Positions 41,187-50,247 are shown, numbered from the stretch's first letter. The stretch is 63,294 bases of DNA from Phycisphaerae bacterium (GCA_030619925.1 JAUXAL010000011.1:1-63294), one strand, 5' to 3'. Notes: a model not told the origin generated them from the letters alone. Numbers and translations are program-made.

Positions 41187-43103
41187 ATGGCAAAAGTTAC
41201 ACTGCCCGATGGCAGCACATTAGAAGTTAGTGACGGTACGACAGCAAAGCAATTAGCTCAACAGATAGGACCGGGGCTTGCAAAAGCGGCTGTAGCAGCG
41301 AAAGTAAATGGGGAATTGGTAGATTTGTCCAAGCCCTTAGATGGCGAGACAGCCGTTCAAATCATCACCATCAAAGATGACGAAGGCCTTGAAATAATGC
41401 GACATAGCTGCGCGCACATAATGGCCGAAGCTATATGCAGTATTTGGCCGGGTACAAAGCTGGTCTATGGCCCAACTGTTGAAGACGGATTTTACTATGA
41501 CATTGATCTTGATGAGCCGATTCGGCCGGTCGATTTCGAACGCATCGAAGAGAAGATGCGAGAAATCATCAAAGCCGACGAACTGTTTGTTCGCAAGGAG
41601 ATGACCAAAGCCGAGGCCCTGGAAAAATTGGCCGGCGATAAATATAAGACCGACAATATAAAGCACACTGATAGCGATGTTATTAGTTTCTATTCGCATG
41701 GAGACGGCTTCGAGGATTTGTGCCGGGGTCCCCACGTGCCAAGCACGGGCAAAGTCGGGAGCTTTAAGATTAGGTCCGTAGCCGGTGCCTATTGGCACGG
41801 CGACCCGACACAAAAAATGCTGCAGCGGGTCTATGGCACGGCCTGGCCAACCCAAAAAGAGCTTGATGATTACCTGCGAAGATTAGCCGAAGCGAAAAAA
41901 CGTGACCACCGTGTATTGGGCAAACAATTGGATTTATTCAGTTTCAACGAGGCCGGCCCGGGCTTTGCATTCATTCACTCGAAAGGAATGATTATTTGGA
42001 ACGCCATAGTGGACTTCTGGCGCGGTGTTCACGACAAATACGGCTATGGGGAAATCAGCACACCTATAATTCTTAACGAGCAGCTTTGGCACAAGAGCGG
42101 CCATTGGGACAATTATAAAGAGAATATGTATTTTACAACCGTTGACGATGTCGGTTATGCGATAAAGCCGATGAATTGTCCCGGCCTTTGTCTGATTTAT
42201 AAAACCGGTCAGCACTCATATCGGGAATTTCCAATGCGGGTTGCCGAGCTTGGCCTGGTGCATCGGCACGAGGCCAGTGGTGTTATGCACGGGCTTTTTA
42301 GAGTAAGGCAGTTTACCCAGGATGACGCCCATATCTTCTGCAGCCCCGGGCAGATAGAGTCCGAAATAATAGGGGTCATTGAGCTTACCTTCGAGATATA
42401 TAAGGCCTTCGGGTTCGAGGATTTCGGCATTGAGCTGTCCACCAAGCCCATAAAGCACATAGGTTCGGACGAGATTTGGGAAACGGCTACAAATGCTCTC
42501 AAGGATGCGCTGGCACACAAAAGAATTGAATACAAAATCAACGAGGGCGATGGTGCATTTTACGGACCCAAAATAGATTTTCATATAAGAGATTGTCTGA
42601 AAAGGTCCTGGCAGCTCGGCACAATTCAACTGGATTTTTCTATGCCGCAGCGTTTCGGCCTGGTCTATACCGACAAGGATAATACCGAGAAGACCCCGGT
42701 CATGATTCACAGGGCGGTCTTGGGTTCTTTTGAGCGCTTTATTGGTATTCTTATAGAACACTATGGTGGTAGTTTCCCGCTCTGGCTTTCGCCGGAACAG
42801 GTAAGGGTCCTGCCGATAAGTGAAAAAAGTAATGATTACGGGAAAATCATTAAAAATAGGTTGAAAGATGCGCCGCTGCGCTGCAGCTGCGATTTCTCGA
42901 ACGAGAAAATAGGTGCTAAAATTGCCAAAGCCCATGGCGAAAAATTGCCCTATATGCTGGTAGTCGGCCCGAAAGAGGCCCAGTCCAATAGCGTCAACGT
43001 AAGAATCCGAGGAGTAAAAGAGAATAAAACGGTGGAGATTGATGAGTTTTTAAGAATGGCAAAAAGCAAAATTGCCGATAAAAAAATAGATTTGGCATTT
43101 TAG
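41187..43103 (+). CDS. thrS: Threonyl-tRNA synthetase
   Basis: Charges tRNA-Thr. Full-length at 638 residues, with all four parts. TGS domain 1-60 (VTLPDGSTLEVSDGTTAKQLA). Editing domain with HSCAHIMAEAI and CRGPHVPSTGKV. Class II core with MNCPGLCLIYK, LGLVHRHEASGVMHGLFRVR and the zinc ligands Cys/His/His. Anticodon domain ending LPYMLVVGPKEAQSNSVNVR. Two promoters lie upstream. It heads the conserved cluster with infC, rpmI, rplT and pheS. Confidence 0.97.
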   Translation: MAKVTLPDGSTLEVSDGTTAKQLAQQIGPGLAKAAVAAKVNGELVDLSKPLDGETAVQIITIKDDEGLEIMRHSCAHIMAEAICSIWPGTKLVYGPTVEDGFYYDIDLDEPIRPVDFERIEEKMREIIKADELFVRKEMTKAEALEKLAGDKYKTDNIKHTDSDVISFYSHGDGFEDLCRGPHVPSTGKVGSFKIRSVAGAYWHGDPTQKMLQRVYGTAWPTQKELDDYLRRLAEAKKRDHRVLGKQLDLFSFNEAGPGFAFIHSKGMIIWNAIVDFWRGVHDKYGYGEISTPIILNEQLWHKSGHWDNYKENMYFTTVDDVGYAIKPMNCPGLCLIYKTGQHSYREFPMRVAELGLVHRHEASGVMHGLFRVRQFTQDDAHIFCSPGQIESEIIGVIELTFEIYKAFGFEDFGIELSTKPIKHIGSDEIWETATNALKDALAHKRIEYKINEGDGAFYGPKIDFHIRDCLKRSWQLGTIQLDFSMPQRFGLVYTDKDNTEKTPVMIHRAVLGSFERFIGILIEHYGGSFPLWLSPEQVRVLPISEKSNDYGKIIKNRLKDAPLRCSCDFSNEKIGAKIAKAHGEKLPYMLVVGPKEAQSNSVNVRIRGVKENKTVEIDEFLRMAKSKIADKKIDLAF

Positions 43104-43212
43104 ATTTATAGTTTATAATTGGTGATTGTAAAAGACGTCAAGAATAATCGATTAACGGTTTGTTCCTTTTAGAAAGGTAAGGTGGCGCACAATAAGTAAA
43201 CGAGGTTTAAAG

Positions 43213-43716
43213 ATAAATGGAGGGATAAGGGCCAAAATGGTTCGGCTGATCGACGAGTCAAACAATCAAGTGGGGATTATAGATACACGTGAGGCACTGG
43301 CCAAAGCCCGTGAGGTCGGCCTGGACCTTGTGGAAGTTGCCCCTACGAGTGACCCACCGGTTTGCCGGGTAATGGATTATGGCAAGTGGCAGTATGAGCA
43401 AAAACGCAAGGTTCGCGAGGCTCATAAAGCTCAAAAGAAAGACCAACGCCATGCCGGGACGCTGAAGGAAATCAGACTCAGGCCTGAGACCGACAAACAC
43501 GACCTGGACATCAAGCTCAGACACGCCCACGAATTTCTGGAAAAAGGGCACAAAGTACAATTCACAATGTTCTTCCGCGGACGTCAGATGTTGCACCGAG
43601 ACCACGGTTACGCAATGCTTGAGCAGATTACTCAATCGTTGGAGGATTTGGCAAAGGTTGAACGACCGGCCAGAATGGCTGGAAAACGTATGACCTTGTT
43701 GCTGGTACCAAGATAA
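43213..43716 (+). CDS. infC: Translation initiation factor IF-3, probable AUA start
   Basis: Binds the 30S subunit and checks initiation. From the first ATG (43237) the protein would start MVRLIDESNNQVGI, cutting off the usual N-terminal block. Reading back in frame gives INGGIRAKMVRLID, matching the standard IF-3 opening. That extension begins at ATA (43213), with GAGG exactly 7 bp upstream. infC is the classic gene with a rare start codon (AUU in E. coli) used for autoregulation, so an AUA start is likely here. Length is then about 167 residues. The C-domain is normal: KEIRLRPETDKHDLDIKLRHA. Confidence 0.85.
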   Translation: MNGGIRAKMVRLIDESNNQVGIIDTREALAKAREVGLDLVEVAPTSDPPVCRVMDYGKWQYEQKRKVREAHKAQKKDQRHAGTLKEIRLRPETDKHDLDIKLRHAHEFLEKGHKVQFTMFFRGRQMLHRDHGYAMLEQITQSLEDLAKVERPARMAGKRMTLLLVPR

Positions 43717-44025
43717 TTTGAGTCCGCCGGGCGCAAGTGGACGTATCAGTCTCGTGAATCGTATTGGGTAAACAAAGTGCACCGGAACATACGTTACTTA
43801 TGCCTTGTCACTTGTAACTCATGCTCCTTATAGACGGATGGTTCGCCAGGAAAGCCTTGAGCGGATTTCTAATTTTTTTAAAGAATTTGCACTTCCGGCA
43901 TTGACCAATAGCGGCAAATAACATAGATTGCCAGTTTTAGGCTTTTTCTCCAGGCAAAAATGGAGCGCAGCGAAGTGCTTTTTTGGTGTGGGATTTTAGA
44001 TAGATTATTCTCAGAGAGTTAGCTA
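43717..44025. other. infC-rpmI intergenic region with possible promoter
   Basis: A 309-bp gap. TTGACC (43901-43906), a 17-bp spacer and TAGATT (43924-43929) could be an internal promoter for rpmI-rplT. No L20-type leader structure was recognised by eye. Confidence 0.35.
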
Positions 44026-44220
44026 ATGCCGAAACAGAAGACGCATAAGGGCTTGAGCAAAAGAGTCAAGATTACCGCTTCCGGCAAGGTCAGGCGCAAA
44101 CGCGCCGGTGGTGGTCATCTTATGAGCGGTAAAAACGCCAAGCGTCGAAGGCGGGTAGCCGGCTCGGCTGTTATGACTATCGTGATGGCCAAGAAGGCCA
44201 GGATTAAACTGTGCAAATAG
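44026..44220 (+). CDS. rpmI: Ribosomal protein bL35
   Basis: A 64-residue basic large-subunit protein with the typical opening PKQKTHKGLSKRVKITASGK and RRKRAGGGHL. The position between infC and rplT is the conserved bacterial order. Length normal. Confidence 0.96.
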   Translation: MPKQKTHKGLSKRVKITASGKVRRKRAGGGHLMSGKNAKRRRRVAGSAVMTIVMAKKARIKLCK

Positions 44221-44251
44221 ACGCCTTGGTAGTAAACAAATAATCAATAAT

Positions 44252-44285
44252 ATTGTCATCCCCGCAAGCCGTTAGCGGGGACAAT
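44252..44285. repeat. Strong hairpin between rpmI and rplT
   Basis: ATTGTC-at-CCCCGC pairs with GCGGGG-ACAAT across a 9-base loop. No T-run follows, so it is a REP-like palindrome or a processing/regulatory structure, not a terminator. Confidence 0.55.
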
Positions 44286-44389
44286 AATCAATTGACTGGG
44301 CTTGCTTCTCGGCTTGGGTTCCTTCCATTCAGCTGCCGCCAGCAAGCTTAAAGAATCAAAGATTTTCAAAGGAAAGCTGGTCAGCAAAG

Positions 44390-44749
44390 ATGCCAAGAGT
44401 TAGAAAAGGTGCCGCAAGACACCAGGCAAAGAAACGAATCCTCAAAGCAGTAAAGGGACATCGCGGTTCCGCAGGTCGGTTGTATCGCCTGGCCAAAGAA
44501 GCTGTCGCACGGGCAGCCGTTAATGCTCGAATCGACCGCAAACGCCGAAAACGGGATTTCCGGGGTCTGTGGATTACACGCTTGAGCGCGGCGTGCCGGC
44601 AGCGAGGCATAAGATACAGCCAGTTCATCAACGGCTGCAAGAAAGCCAACATCGAGCTGAACCGGAAGATGCTGAGCGAGATTGCTATTGCCGACCCCAA
44701 AGGCTTCGATGCTATTGTCGAGGCTGCCAAAGCTGCAACAAAGTCGTGA
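44390..44749 (+). CDS. rplT: Ribosomal protein bL20
   Basis: A 119-residue large-subunit assembly protein. It opens PRVRKGAARHQAKKRILKAVKGHRG and has RDRK-type basic blocks and the conserved C-terminal IADPKGFDAIVEAAK. In other bacteria L20 represses its own operon; no such site was located here. Confidence 0.97.
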   Translation: MPRVRKGAARHQAKKRILKAVKGHRGSAGRLYRLAKEAVARAAVNARIDRKRRKRDFRGLWITRLSAACRQRGIRYSQFINGCKKANIELNRKMLSEIAIADPKGFDAIVEAAKAATKS

Positions 44750-44790
44750 ATCGTAACCGGCACACTGTGTTACGAGCCGCGAGCTACAAA

Positions 44791-44825
44791 ATACGCAATA
44801 CGATATACGACATACGATATACGAG
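44791..44825 (+). repeat. Heptanucleotide array, 5 units, abutting pheS start
   Basis: ATACGCA, ATACGAT, ATACGAC, ATACGAT, ATACGAG, then AAA and the pheS ATG. The only Shine-Dalgarno-like bases (GAG) belong to the last unit. Confidence 0.88.
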
Positions 44826-44828
44826 AAA

Positions 44829-45818
44829 ATGCTTGAGCAATTTGAAAAAACCGGCGAAGATGCCCTTGCTGACCTGAAAAAAGTCACCGACCTGAGTGCT
44901 CTGGAAGAGTTCCGCATAAAATACCTGGGCCGCAAGGGTCGGATTACGCAAATGCTTAGCCAGATAGGTAAGCTCCCGCGCGAACAAAAACCTCAGGCGG
45001 GCCAACTTGCAAACAAAATAAAAAATGAGGTTACAGGCGCATTTGAGCAGCGAAAGAACACTTTACTGCAATCGCAGCAGCAAACAGGCGAGTTGATAGA
45101 CGTTACTCTGCCGGGCAAACCCGTTAACATCGGCAAAACACACGTTATTACGCAAACCTTAAGTGAGCTGCTGGAAATATTCGGCCGAATGGGCTTCGCT
45201 GTGGCTTACGGGCCTGAAGTTGAGAGCGAGTGGCATAATTTCGGCGCGCTGAATATGGGGCCTGAACATCCGTCAAGAGACCCCTTTGACTGCTTTTACA
45301 TCGATGATAACGTCCTTTTGCGCAGCCATACATCACCGGTTCAGATCCGCGTTATGGAAAGCAGCAAACCACCGATTCGAATTGTTGCGCCGGGAAGGGT
45401 CTATCGGCCGGACACCGTCGATGCGACGCATATGTATATGTTTCATCAGCTCGAAGCGCTGGTTGTCGATGAGGGTGTTAGTATGGTGGACATGAAAACC
45501 ACCATCGAGCAATTTATTCATACCTTTTTTGGTCCCGAAACGAAGTGGCGGTTTCGGCCGAGCTTTTTCCCGTTTACCGAGCCCAGTGCCGAAGTTGATT
45601 TGCTCCTGAAAGGTAAGAAGGGTAAAGAAAGCTGGGTAGAGATGGGCGGCTGTGGCATGGTCGACCCGAATGTTTTTGACGCCGTTGGGATAGACAGTGA
45701 AAAATATACCGGCTGGGCGTTCGGTTTCGGGATAGAACGGCTGGCCATGCGAAAGTACGGCATTACGGACATCCGCCTGTTCTTCGAAAACGACCTGCGA
45801 TTCCTTGACCAATTCTGA
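44829..45818 (+). CDS. pheS: Phenylalanyl-tRNA synthetase alpha subunit
   Basis: Catalytic subunit of the heterotetrameric enzyme that charges tRNA-Phe. The 329-residue protein has an N-terminal coiled coil, HTSPVQIRVM, the motif-2 region GRVYRPDTVDATHMYMFHQLEALVVD, and motif 3 GWAFGFGIERLAMRKYGITDIRLFFENDLRFL. Length is normal. The beta subunit gene pheT, usually next, is absent; a collagen-like protein follows. A heptamer repeat array lies immediately before the start codon, so translation efficiency could depend on it. Confidence 0.96.
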   Translation: MLEQFEKTGEDALADLKKVTDLSALEEFRIKYLGRKGRITQMLSQIGKLPREQKPQAGQLANKIKNEVTGAFEQRKNTLLQSQQQTGELIDVTLPGKPVNIGKTHVITQTLSELLEIFGRMGFAVAYGPEVESEWHNFGALNMGPEHPSRDPFDCFYIDDNVLLRSHTSPVQIRVMESSKPPIRIVAPGRVYRPDTVDATHMYMFHQLEALVVDEGVSMVDMKTTIEQFIHTFFGPETKWRFRPSFFPFTEPSAEVDLLLKGKKGKESWVEMGGCGMVDPNVFDAVGIDSEKYTGWAFGFGIERLAMRKYGITDIRLFFENDLRFLDQF

Positions 45819-45920
45819 CCATTCTCACTAATTCAATTATCCCTGTATCAGACCGCGTCGGACAATAAGTGGTACGGTGTTTTGCCGGCCATTCCAATCA
45901 AAATTTTTCGTAAATTTTTG

Positions 45921-45948
45921 TTGACAGCGTAGTGCAAAAGCTTATAAT
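45921..45948 (+). promoter_or_regulatory. Near-perfect sigma70 promoter
   Basis: TTGACA (45921-45926), 16-bp spacer, TATAAT (45943-45948). It drives the small frame at 45983 and the collagen-like gene at 46093. Confidence 0.7.
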
Positions 45949-45982
45949 TATGTCGTTTCTGACCATGAGAGGTACGGACGTG

Positions 45983-46069
45983 ATGAAAAAGAACAACCTT
46001 ATTAGCCTAATTCCGGCGAATTTTGTGAGCAAGTATCGGTGCGCACAGTGTGCATCGTGGGAAGATTAA
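45983..46069 (+). CDS. Small upstream open frame, 28 codons
   Basis: Starts ATG with GAGGT 9 bp upstream and ends TAA at 46069, 23 bp before the collagen-like gene. It encodes KKNNLISLIPANFVSKYRCA and a short CASW tail, giving a C-x-x-C pair. An alternative ATG is at 45965. It may be a leader peptide or a real microprotein; codon evidence is too slight to decide. Confidence 0.35.
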   Translation: MKKNNLISLIPANFVSKYRCAQCASWED

Positions 46070-46092
46070 CAATTTTTTGAAAGGGTAGAAAA

Positions 46093-47418
46093 ATGAAAGG
46101 CACAAAGATTTTGGCAATTTTGCTTGTCACAGTGATGTCGGTTTCTCTCTTGGCGAGAGTGGAAAACCAAGGTAAGGCCGGAAAGCCATTTGAGGAGATA
46201 TGGAATGCAATTCAGGAGATATGGAATGCACTGGAGGATTTGCAAGGACAGATAGTTCAAGAAATTGCTGACAGAATAGCTGATGTTGATGCAGAGGAAG
46301 CTGCAAGAATTGGTGGTGATGCTGATTTACAAAACCAGATAGATACTATTGAATTAACACCTGGTTCACAAGGAGATCCAGGACCACAAGGACCAGAAGG
46401 TGAGCAAGGGCCAGAGGGACCTCAAGGACCACAAGGTGAGCAAGGACCAAAAGGTGACAAAGGTGATCCTGGAGGAGCAGGCCTCTGGACAGATCAAGGA
46501 ACCAGTATTTATCCCAACAATTACAATCAATTTGTAATCACAGATATAGGCTGGGTCGGCATCGGGACGACAAGTCCGGAAACTAGACTTCATATTCTAG
46601 TTAGCGAAGGTGAGGGTATGCCGGCCAACGCCGCGGCACACAATCTTTTAGTTAGTAACAATGCATTTGCTGTGCAGGACGCAGGTATTGGGATCATTGG
46701 TGGATCATCCGGCCGTCCATCTCTATGGTTTGGTGATAATGCCAGTTCACACATGGGAGCTATTCGTTATCACAATTCTGATGACTCAATGAGGTTCTGG
46801 ACGGGCAGTCTTGAACGTGTTAGTATTGATGCCGGCGGAAACGTCGGCATCGGGACGACGAGTCCTACCGCTCCCTTGCACGTAGTGTCCAAGCCTGGGC
46901 ATGCCGATATGGTCAACCTTGTAAATGGCGGAGGCTATGGAATGTATGGAATCAATACAGTGCCTCCTGACAATGAAGTATTCTTTATCAACATTAACAA
47001 CTTAAATAATACTGCAATCTCGTTTATGGCCGGTCACGATGAAAAAATGCGGGTACAAAGCAACGGCAATGTTGGCATCGGAACGACGAGTCCTCAGGGC
47101 AAGTTAGACGTAAACGGCTCGATTTACCAAAGAGGCAGCAGCTTGCACGCCGATTATGTCTTTAACCCTGGCTATGAGCTGGAGTCGATTGATGAGCATT
47201 CAGAATTCATGTGGCAGCATAAGCATCTGGCGGCAATTCCAAAGGCGAAGGTTGATGGCAACGGCCAGGAAATCGTGGAAGTTGGAGCTCATCGGAAGGG
47301 CATTGTTGAGGAGCTGGAAAAGGCACATATCTACATTGAGCAGCTCCACGAGCGTATGAAAGTGTTGGAGGAAAAGCTGGTGAAACTGGAAGCAGGGCTT
47401 AGTGCCGGTGGGCTGTAG
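46093..47418 (+). CDS. Exported collagen-like surface/fibre protein
   Basis: A 441-residue protein with signal peptide ILAILLVTVMSVSLLA. A coiled coil with two IWNAIQEIWNALEDLQ-type repeats (about 33-85) comes first. Fourteen or so Gly-X-Y triplets (GPQGPEGEQGPEGPQGPQGE) follow near 95-130. Then come NVGIGTTSP motifs repeated three times, as in phage-tail-like fibres. The C-terminal module is DYVFNPGYELESIDEH ... KHLAAIP, a chaperone/tail-fibre ending known from Bacteroidota surface proteins, with a final coiled coil. Probably a trimeric appendage or S-layer-associated fibre. The strong promoter at 45921 suggests high expression. Confidence 0.75.
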   Translation: MKGTKILAILLVTVMSVSLLARVENQGKAGKPFEEIWNAIQEIWNALEDLQGQIVQEIADRIADVDAEEAARIGGDADLQNQIDTIELTPGSQGDPGPQGPEGEQGPEGPQGPQGEQGPKGDKGDPGGAGLWTDQGTSIYPNNYNQFVITDIGWVGIGTTSPETRLHILVSEGEGMPANAAAHNLLVSNNAFAVQDAGIGIIGGSSGRPSLWFGDNASSHMGAIRYHNSDDSMRFWTGSLERVSIDAGGNVGIGTTSPTAPLHVVSKPGHADMVNLVNGGGYGMYGINTVPPDNEVFFININNLNNTAISFMAGHDEKMRVQSNGNVGIGTTSPQGKLDVNGSIYQRGSSLHADYVFNPGYELESIDEHSEFMWQHKHLAAIPKAKVDGNGQEIVEVGAHRKGIVEELEKAHIYIEQLHERMKVLEEKLVKLEAGLSAGGL

Positions 47419-47475
47419 AGAAACTCAGAAAGCGCTGACATTATGGTATCGGGAAGCTCTCGTGTTCCTGTGGTT

Positions 47476-48084
47476 TTAGTCAGCCTTTTGAGCCGATTTA
47501 GCTTTGAGTTTTTCGTCGGCGGCTTCCCAGCGTGTGCGGATATCGTCCTTGGGCTGGGAGCGAAACCAAAGTACAAAGCTTTCGTCACGCTCAACTTTGC
47601 CGTAGTAATGGCCGGTGGTAACGATTTTACCGTTGGAGTGAACGAACACGAGCAACTTTACAATGCCTGTCTGCTCTATGCTGCGGGCTAATGCCAGCTC
47701 CGGTAACGGCGTAGGCGAGCCGGGCACAGGAATTGCCGGGATGCCCAGAAGGTTGCTTTGATACTCGGTGCCAAGTGCGCCCGAACTTATCTCCGCCACG
47801 TAGTCAGCTTGCTCGGCACTTTCCACAAGATTGGCGCCGATTTCGGCGAAACGAGCTCGCACTGCCGCCTTGACGTATTCGATGTCGTAGCTCTTTAGAT
47901 TAGTAAAGTCCAGGTACGTTTTTTCACCCGCTACCTGCGGAATGTCGAGTTTCTCAAGCGCGTTGTCAACTGCTCCGGAAAGTAAGAGCTGCTCAATGGC
48001 GGCCCGCTCTGTGTTGGTAAAAGTCCGAGCGCCGCAGCCGACCAAACAAGTCAGTATCAAACTCGTCAAAATGATATGTTTCAT
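47476..48084 (-). CDS. Lipoprotein, DUF6655-like
   Basis: A 202-residue lipoprotein with signal ILTSLILTCLVGC. The ATG at 48084 is preferred because it directly precedes this signal. The mature part begins TFTNTERAAIEQLLLSGAVDNALEKL and continues with KTYLDFTNLKSYDIEYVKAAV and ALGTEYQSNLLGIPAIPVPG. From memory this resembles the planctomycete DUF6655 family of unknown function; the match is tentative. It lies 87 bp downstream of the RraA-like gene on the same strand. Confidence 0.6.
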   Translation of the reverse strand: MKHIILTSLILTCLVGCGARTFTNTERAAIEQLLLSGAVDNALEKLDIPQVAGEKTYLDFTNLKSYDIEYVKAAVRARFAEIGANLVESAEQADYVAEISSGALGTEYQSNLLGIPAIPVPGSPTPLPELALARSIEQTGIVKLLVFVHSNGKIVTTGHYYGKVERDESFVLWFRSQPKDDIRTRWEAADEKLKAKSAQKAD

Positions 48085-48170
48085 TTTCTGCCTTGATTCA
48101 AAAAATCCCAAAAGTTGAAGGAATATAGACGTTAGAACATTTCTGCACGCTATGCGACAACTGCCTGCCA

Positions 48171-49064
48171 TCATTTGACTGAATCGTCGGGCGGTAGTCC
48201 GAGCTTTTCATATAGTCTGCGTCGGCCGGCCTTATCGCCTGTAATAACGGCCTGAGCGTACTCGGCCACTTCCTTTGCGTGTTCGCGCGGCACTACGATG
48301 ACGCCATCCCCATCGGCGACGATGACATCGCCCGGTTCTACTAAAACGCCGCCGCAGACGATAGGGCGGTTGACGGATTCTACTTCGTTTCGGCCCGGCC
48401 GAATGCCCCTGCCCGGTTCCCTGAAGTAAAGTGGGACCTTTTCAGCGGCGATCTCGTCGGTGTCGCGGGCGGTGGTGTTGGTGACCACGCCGACGCATCC
48501 GCGCAGGCACCAGCCCATAATGTTGTTCGAGCCGATGGTGCCGACGTCTGAGTCCGGAGCGTCGTCAAAGACCAGAGCTGTACCCTTGCGGATGAGCGGA
48601 ACAAACGGCTCGCTCGAGAGCGCGCTGTACCACTGGCCGACCCAGCGATTAAACGCTTCGGTTTCCATGGCCGGGGCCGGCGGCTTGTTCGTGGGAACGT
48701 AGCGGACGGTAACTGCGATACCTATAAAGCGGTGTGTGAAATGCCTGGTGTCTTTCCACGCGGCGTGGATTTCCGGCGACATCAGGCCGATATTGGTCAG
48801 GCCGACCTTGTCCATCCCGTCGGAAACGTCAGCGACTCGCAGGCCTTCGAAGAACTTGAGGATTTTCTCGTCGGCTTCGGCGCTGTAAACCTTCGTTGGA
48901 ATGAAATTTTTGCCCACCCTTAATTCCTCAATGCTCGGCTTGGTGTCCTGCCCGGCTGCTGCCGGCCCCAAACAGGCGGATATAACCAACATCGAACCGG
49001 CCAAAACGGCAACTGAAATTAGCGAGGTCACTGTTACTGTTGTTTTTGCATTTCTGGTTTGCAC
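48171..49064 (-). CDS. Exported RraA-family protein
   Basis: An RraA-like fold, found in 4-hydroxy-4-methyl-2-oxoglutarate aldolases and in RNase E inhibitors. About 297 residues. Blocks: RVADVSDGMDKVGL near 75-88, GTALVFDDAPDSDVGTIGSNN, GCVGVVTNTTARDTDEI, and the characteristic VEPGDVIVADGDGVIVVPRE near the C-terminus. An unusual N-terminal hydrophobic leader (LISVAVLAGSMLVISAC) suggests export or membrane anchoring, and the Cys could be lipidated. Start is GTG 49064, because AGGAG lies 7 bp ahead; the longer TTG start contains that site. Likely a metal-dependent aldolase or lyase; substrate unknown. Confidence 0.78.
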   Translation of the reverse strand: MQTRNAKTTVTVTSLISVAVLAGSMLVISACLGPAAAGQDTKPSIEELRVGKNFIPTKVYSAEADEKILKFFEGLRVADVSDGMDKVGLTNIGLMSPEIHAAWKDTRHFTHRFIGIAVTVRYVPTNKPPAPAMETEAFNRWVGQWYSALSSEPFVPLIRKGTALVFDDAPDSDVGTIGSNNIMGWCLRGCVGVVTNTTARDTDEIAAEKVPLYFREPGRGIRPGRNEVESVNRPIVCGGVLVEPGDVIVADGDGVIVVPREHAKEVAEYAQAVITGDKAGRRRLYEKLGLPPDDSVK

Positions 49065-49390
49065 TTTTTGTCTCCTCAATTTGCGAAGGTTAAAATTTAG
49101 TTGTTCGCAACCTACATAGCTGCGTTTTTTCGTTGGCGTTGTCGCATTTTTGGGTATTGTGTAAATAAAACCTTATTTTCCCGGGTGTCCTTTTTAGAAT
49201 CCGAAATTGTTAATACGCCAATACTATAAGCTCTTTTTGGGCCGGTTCAAGGCAAAAATACACAAACAGCATTAGACGTTCTTAGAAAAGTTGGTCGAGA
49301 GGGCTCGGATTTCAAGGACATTGTTGATTATTTTTAGCTATATGATAAATTGAAATTGCAGGAAAAGATGGATTCTTATGGGCAGATGTA
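49065..49390. other. Intergenic region, nothing identified
   Basis: About 325 bp between the divergent RraA-like and arfB genes. AT-rich; no clear promoter, hairpin or open frame beyond chance. Confidence 0.4.
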
Positions 49391-49825
49391 ATGATTGAGA
49401 TCACGAATGACATATTTATTCGTGAGGGTGAGCTTGTTTTCAAGGCGACTCGAAGCAGCGGGCCGGGGGGACAAAATATCAACAAGGTCAACACTCGGGT
49501 AACACTGTTTTTTGATGTGGCAAACTGTGAAAGTTTTTCCGATGTGCAAAAGCAGCGAATACTCGCCCGGCTGGCAACACGGGCCGACAAAAAAGGTGTG
49601 ATGAGAGTTGTCTCGCAAAAGTTCCGAACTCAGAAGGCAAATCGCAAGGCCGCCGTCGAGCGGCTGGGAGAGTTGTTGAGGGAGGCTTTGAAAACGCGGC
49701 CGGTGCGGAAAAAAACCAAGGTTCCGTATGCGGTTAAACAACGGCGATTAGAGGAAAAAAAGCGGCGAAGTATATTAAAACGACAAAGAACGAAAAAGGG
49801 TTGGGCTGAAGATTTAGCGGATTAG
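49391..49825 (+). CDS. arfB: Alternative ribosome-rescue factor ArfB (YaeJ)
   Basis: Hydrolyses peptidyl-tRNA on stalled ribosomes without a stop codon. The 144-residue protein has the catalytic loop SSGPGGQNINKVNTRV with GGQ at 26-28. The C-terminal tail is strongly basic (VRKKTKVPYAVKQRRLEEKKR and KRQRTKKG), as needed to enter the mRNA channel. Length is typical, distinguishing it from full release factors. Confidence 0.93.
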   Translation: MIEITNDIFIREGELVFKATRSSGPGGQNINKVNTRVTLFFDVANCESFSDVQKQRILARLATRADKKGVMRVVSQKFRTQKANRKAAVERLGELLREALKTRPVRKKTKVPYAVKQRRLEEKKRRSILKRQRTKKGWAEDLAD

Positions 49826-49977
49826 AGTATTTTTGTAAGCAGGATTTTGCACTGTATCGTCATCGTGCCGGTATTTGGACCCGGATTGGCGCCGGTGGTT
49901 GGACCGCTGGGGCATTTATCCAAGTATTGCGTAAGTGGCTGCCTCGCCGCTGGGTGTTGGGCCCAACCGCCGGTCTG

Positions 49978-50247
49978 TTAACCGTTGTCTGCTTCCAGGT
50001 TCACGCTTGGTGCTTTGTCCAGGTCGTAAACCTCGGGGCCCGTGCTGAGGCGAAACGAGCGGATGGGCTTTCCTCTAACCGCACCAATGATTGTGTCCTG
50101 GCAACGAATGACTCTCTCTTCAGTGGAAAACCAGGCGCACCTGCAAGTACAATTTGCGTTGCGCACCGGGCAGGTGATGGGGTTGTCTTTTTCGTCCGTC
50201 AAGTAACCTTGTCCTGAAATTTTTACTGCTTTGTATTTTGCGGGCAT
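49978..50247 (-). CDS. Small cysteine-rich hypothetical protein
   Basis: An 89-residue protein, not recognised. It opens PAKYKAVKISGQGYLTDEKD and has four cysteines in CPVRNANCTCRCAWFS plus one in VIRCQD, so a small metal site is possible. The ATG at 50247 has AAAGGA 9 bp upstream. The C-terminal part (KPIRSFRLSTGPEVYDLDKA) has no known motif. The ribosome site and even composition support a real gene. Confidence 0.5.
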   Translation of the reverse strand: MPAKYKAVKISGQGYLTDEKDNPITCPVRNANCTCRCAWFSTEERVIRCQDTIIGAVRGKPIRSFRLSTGPEVYDLDKAPSVNLEADNG

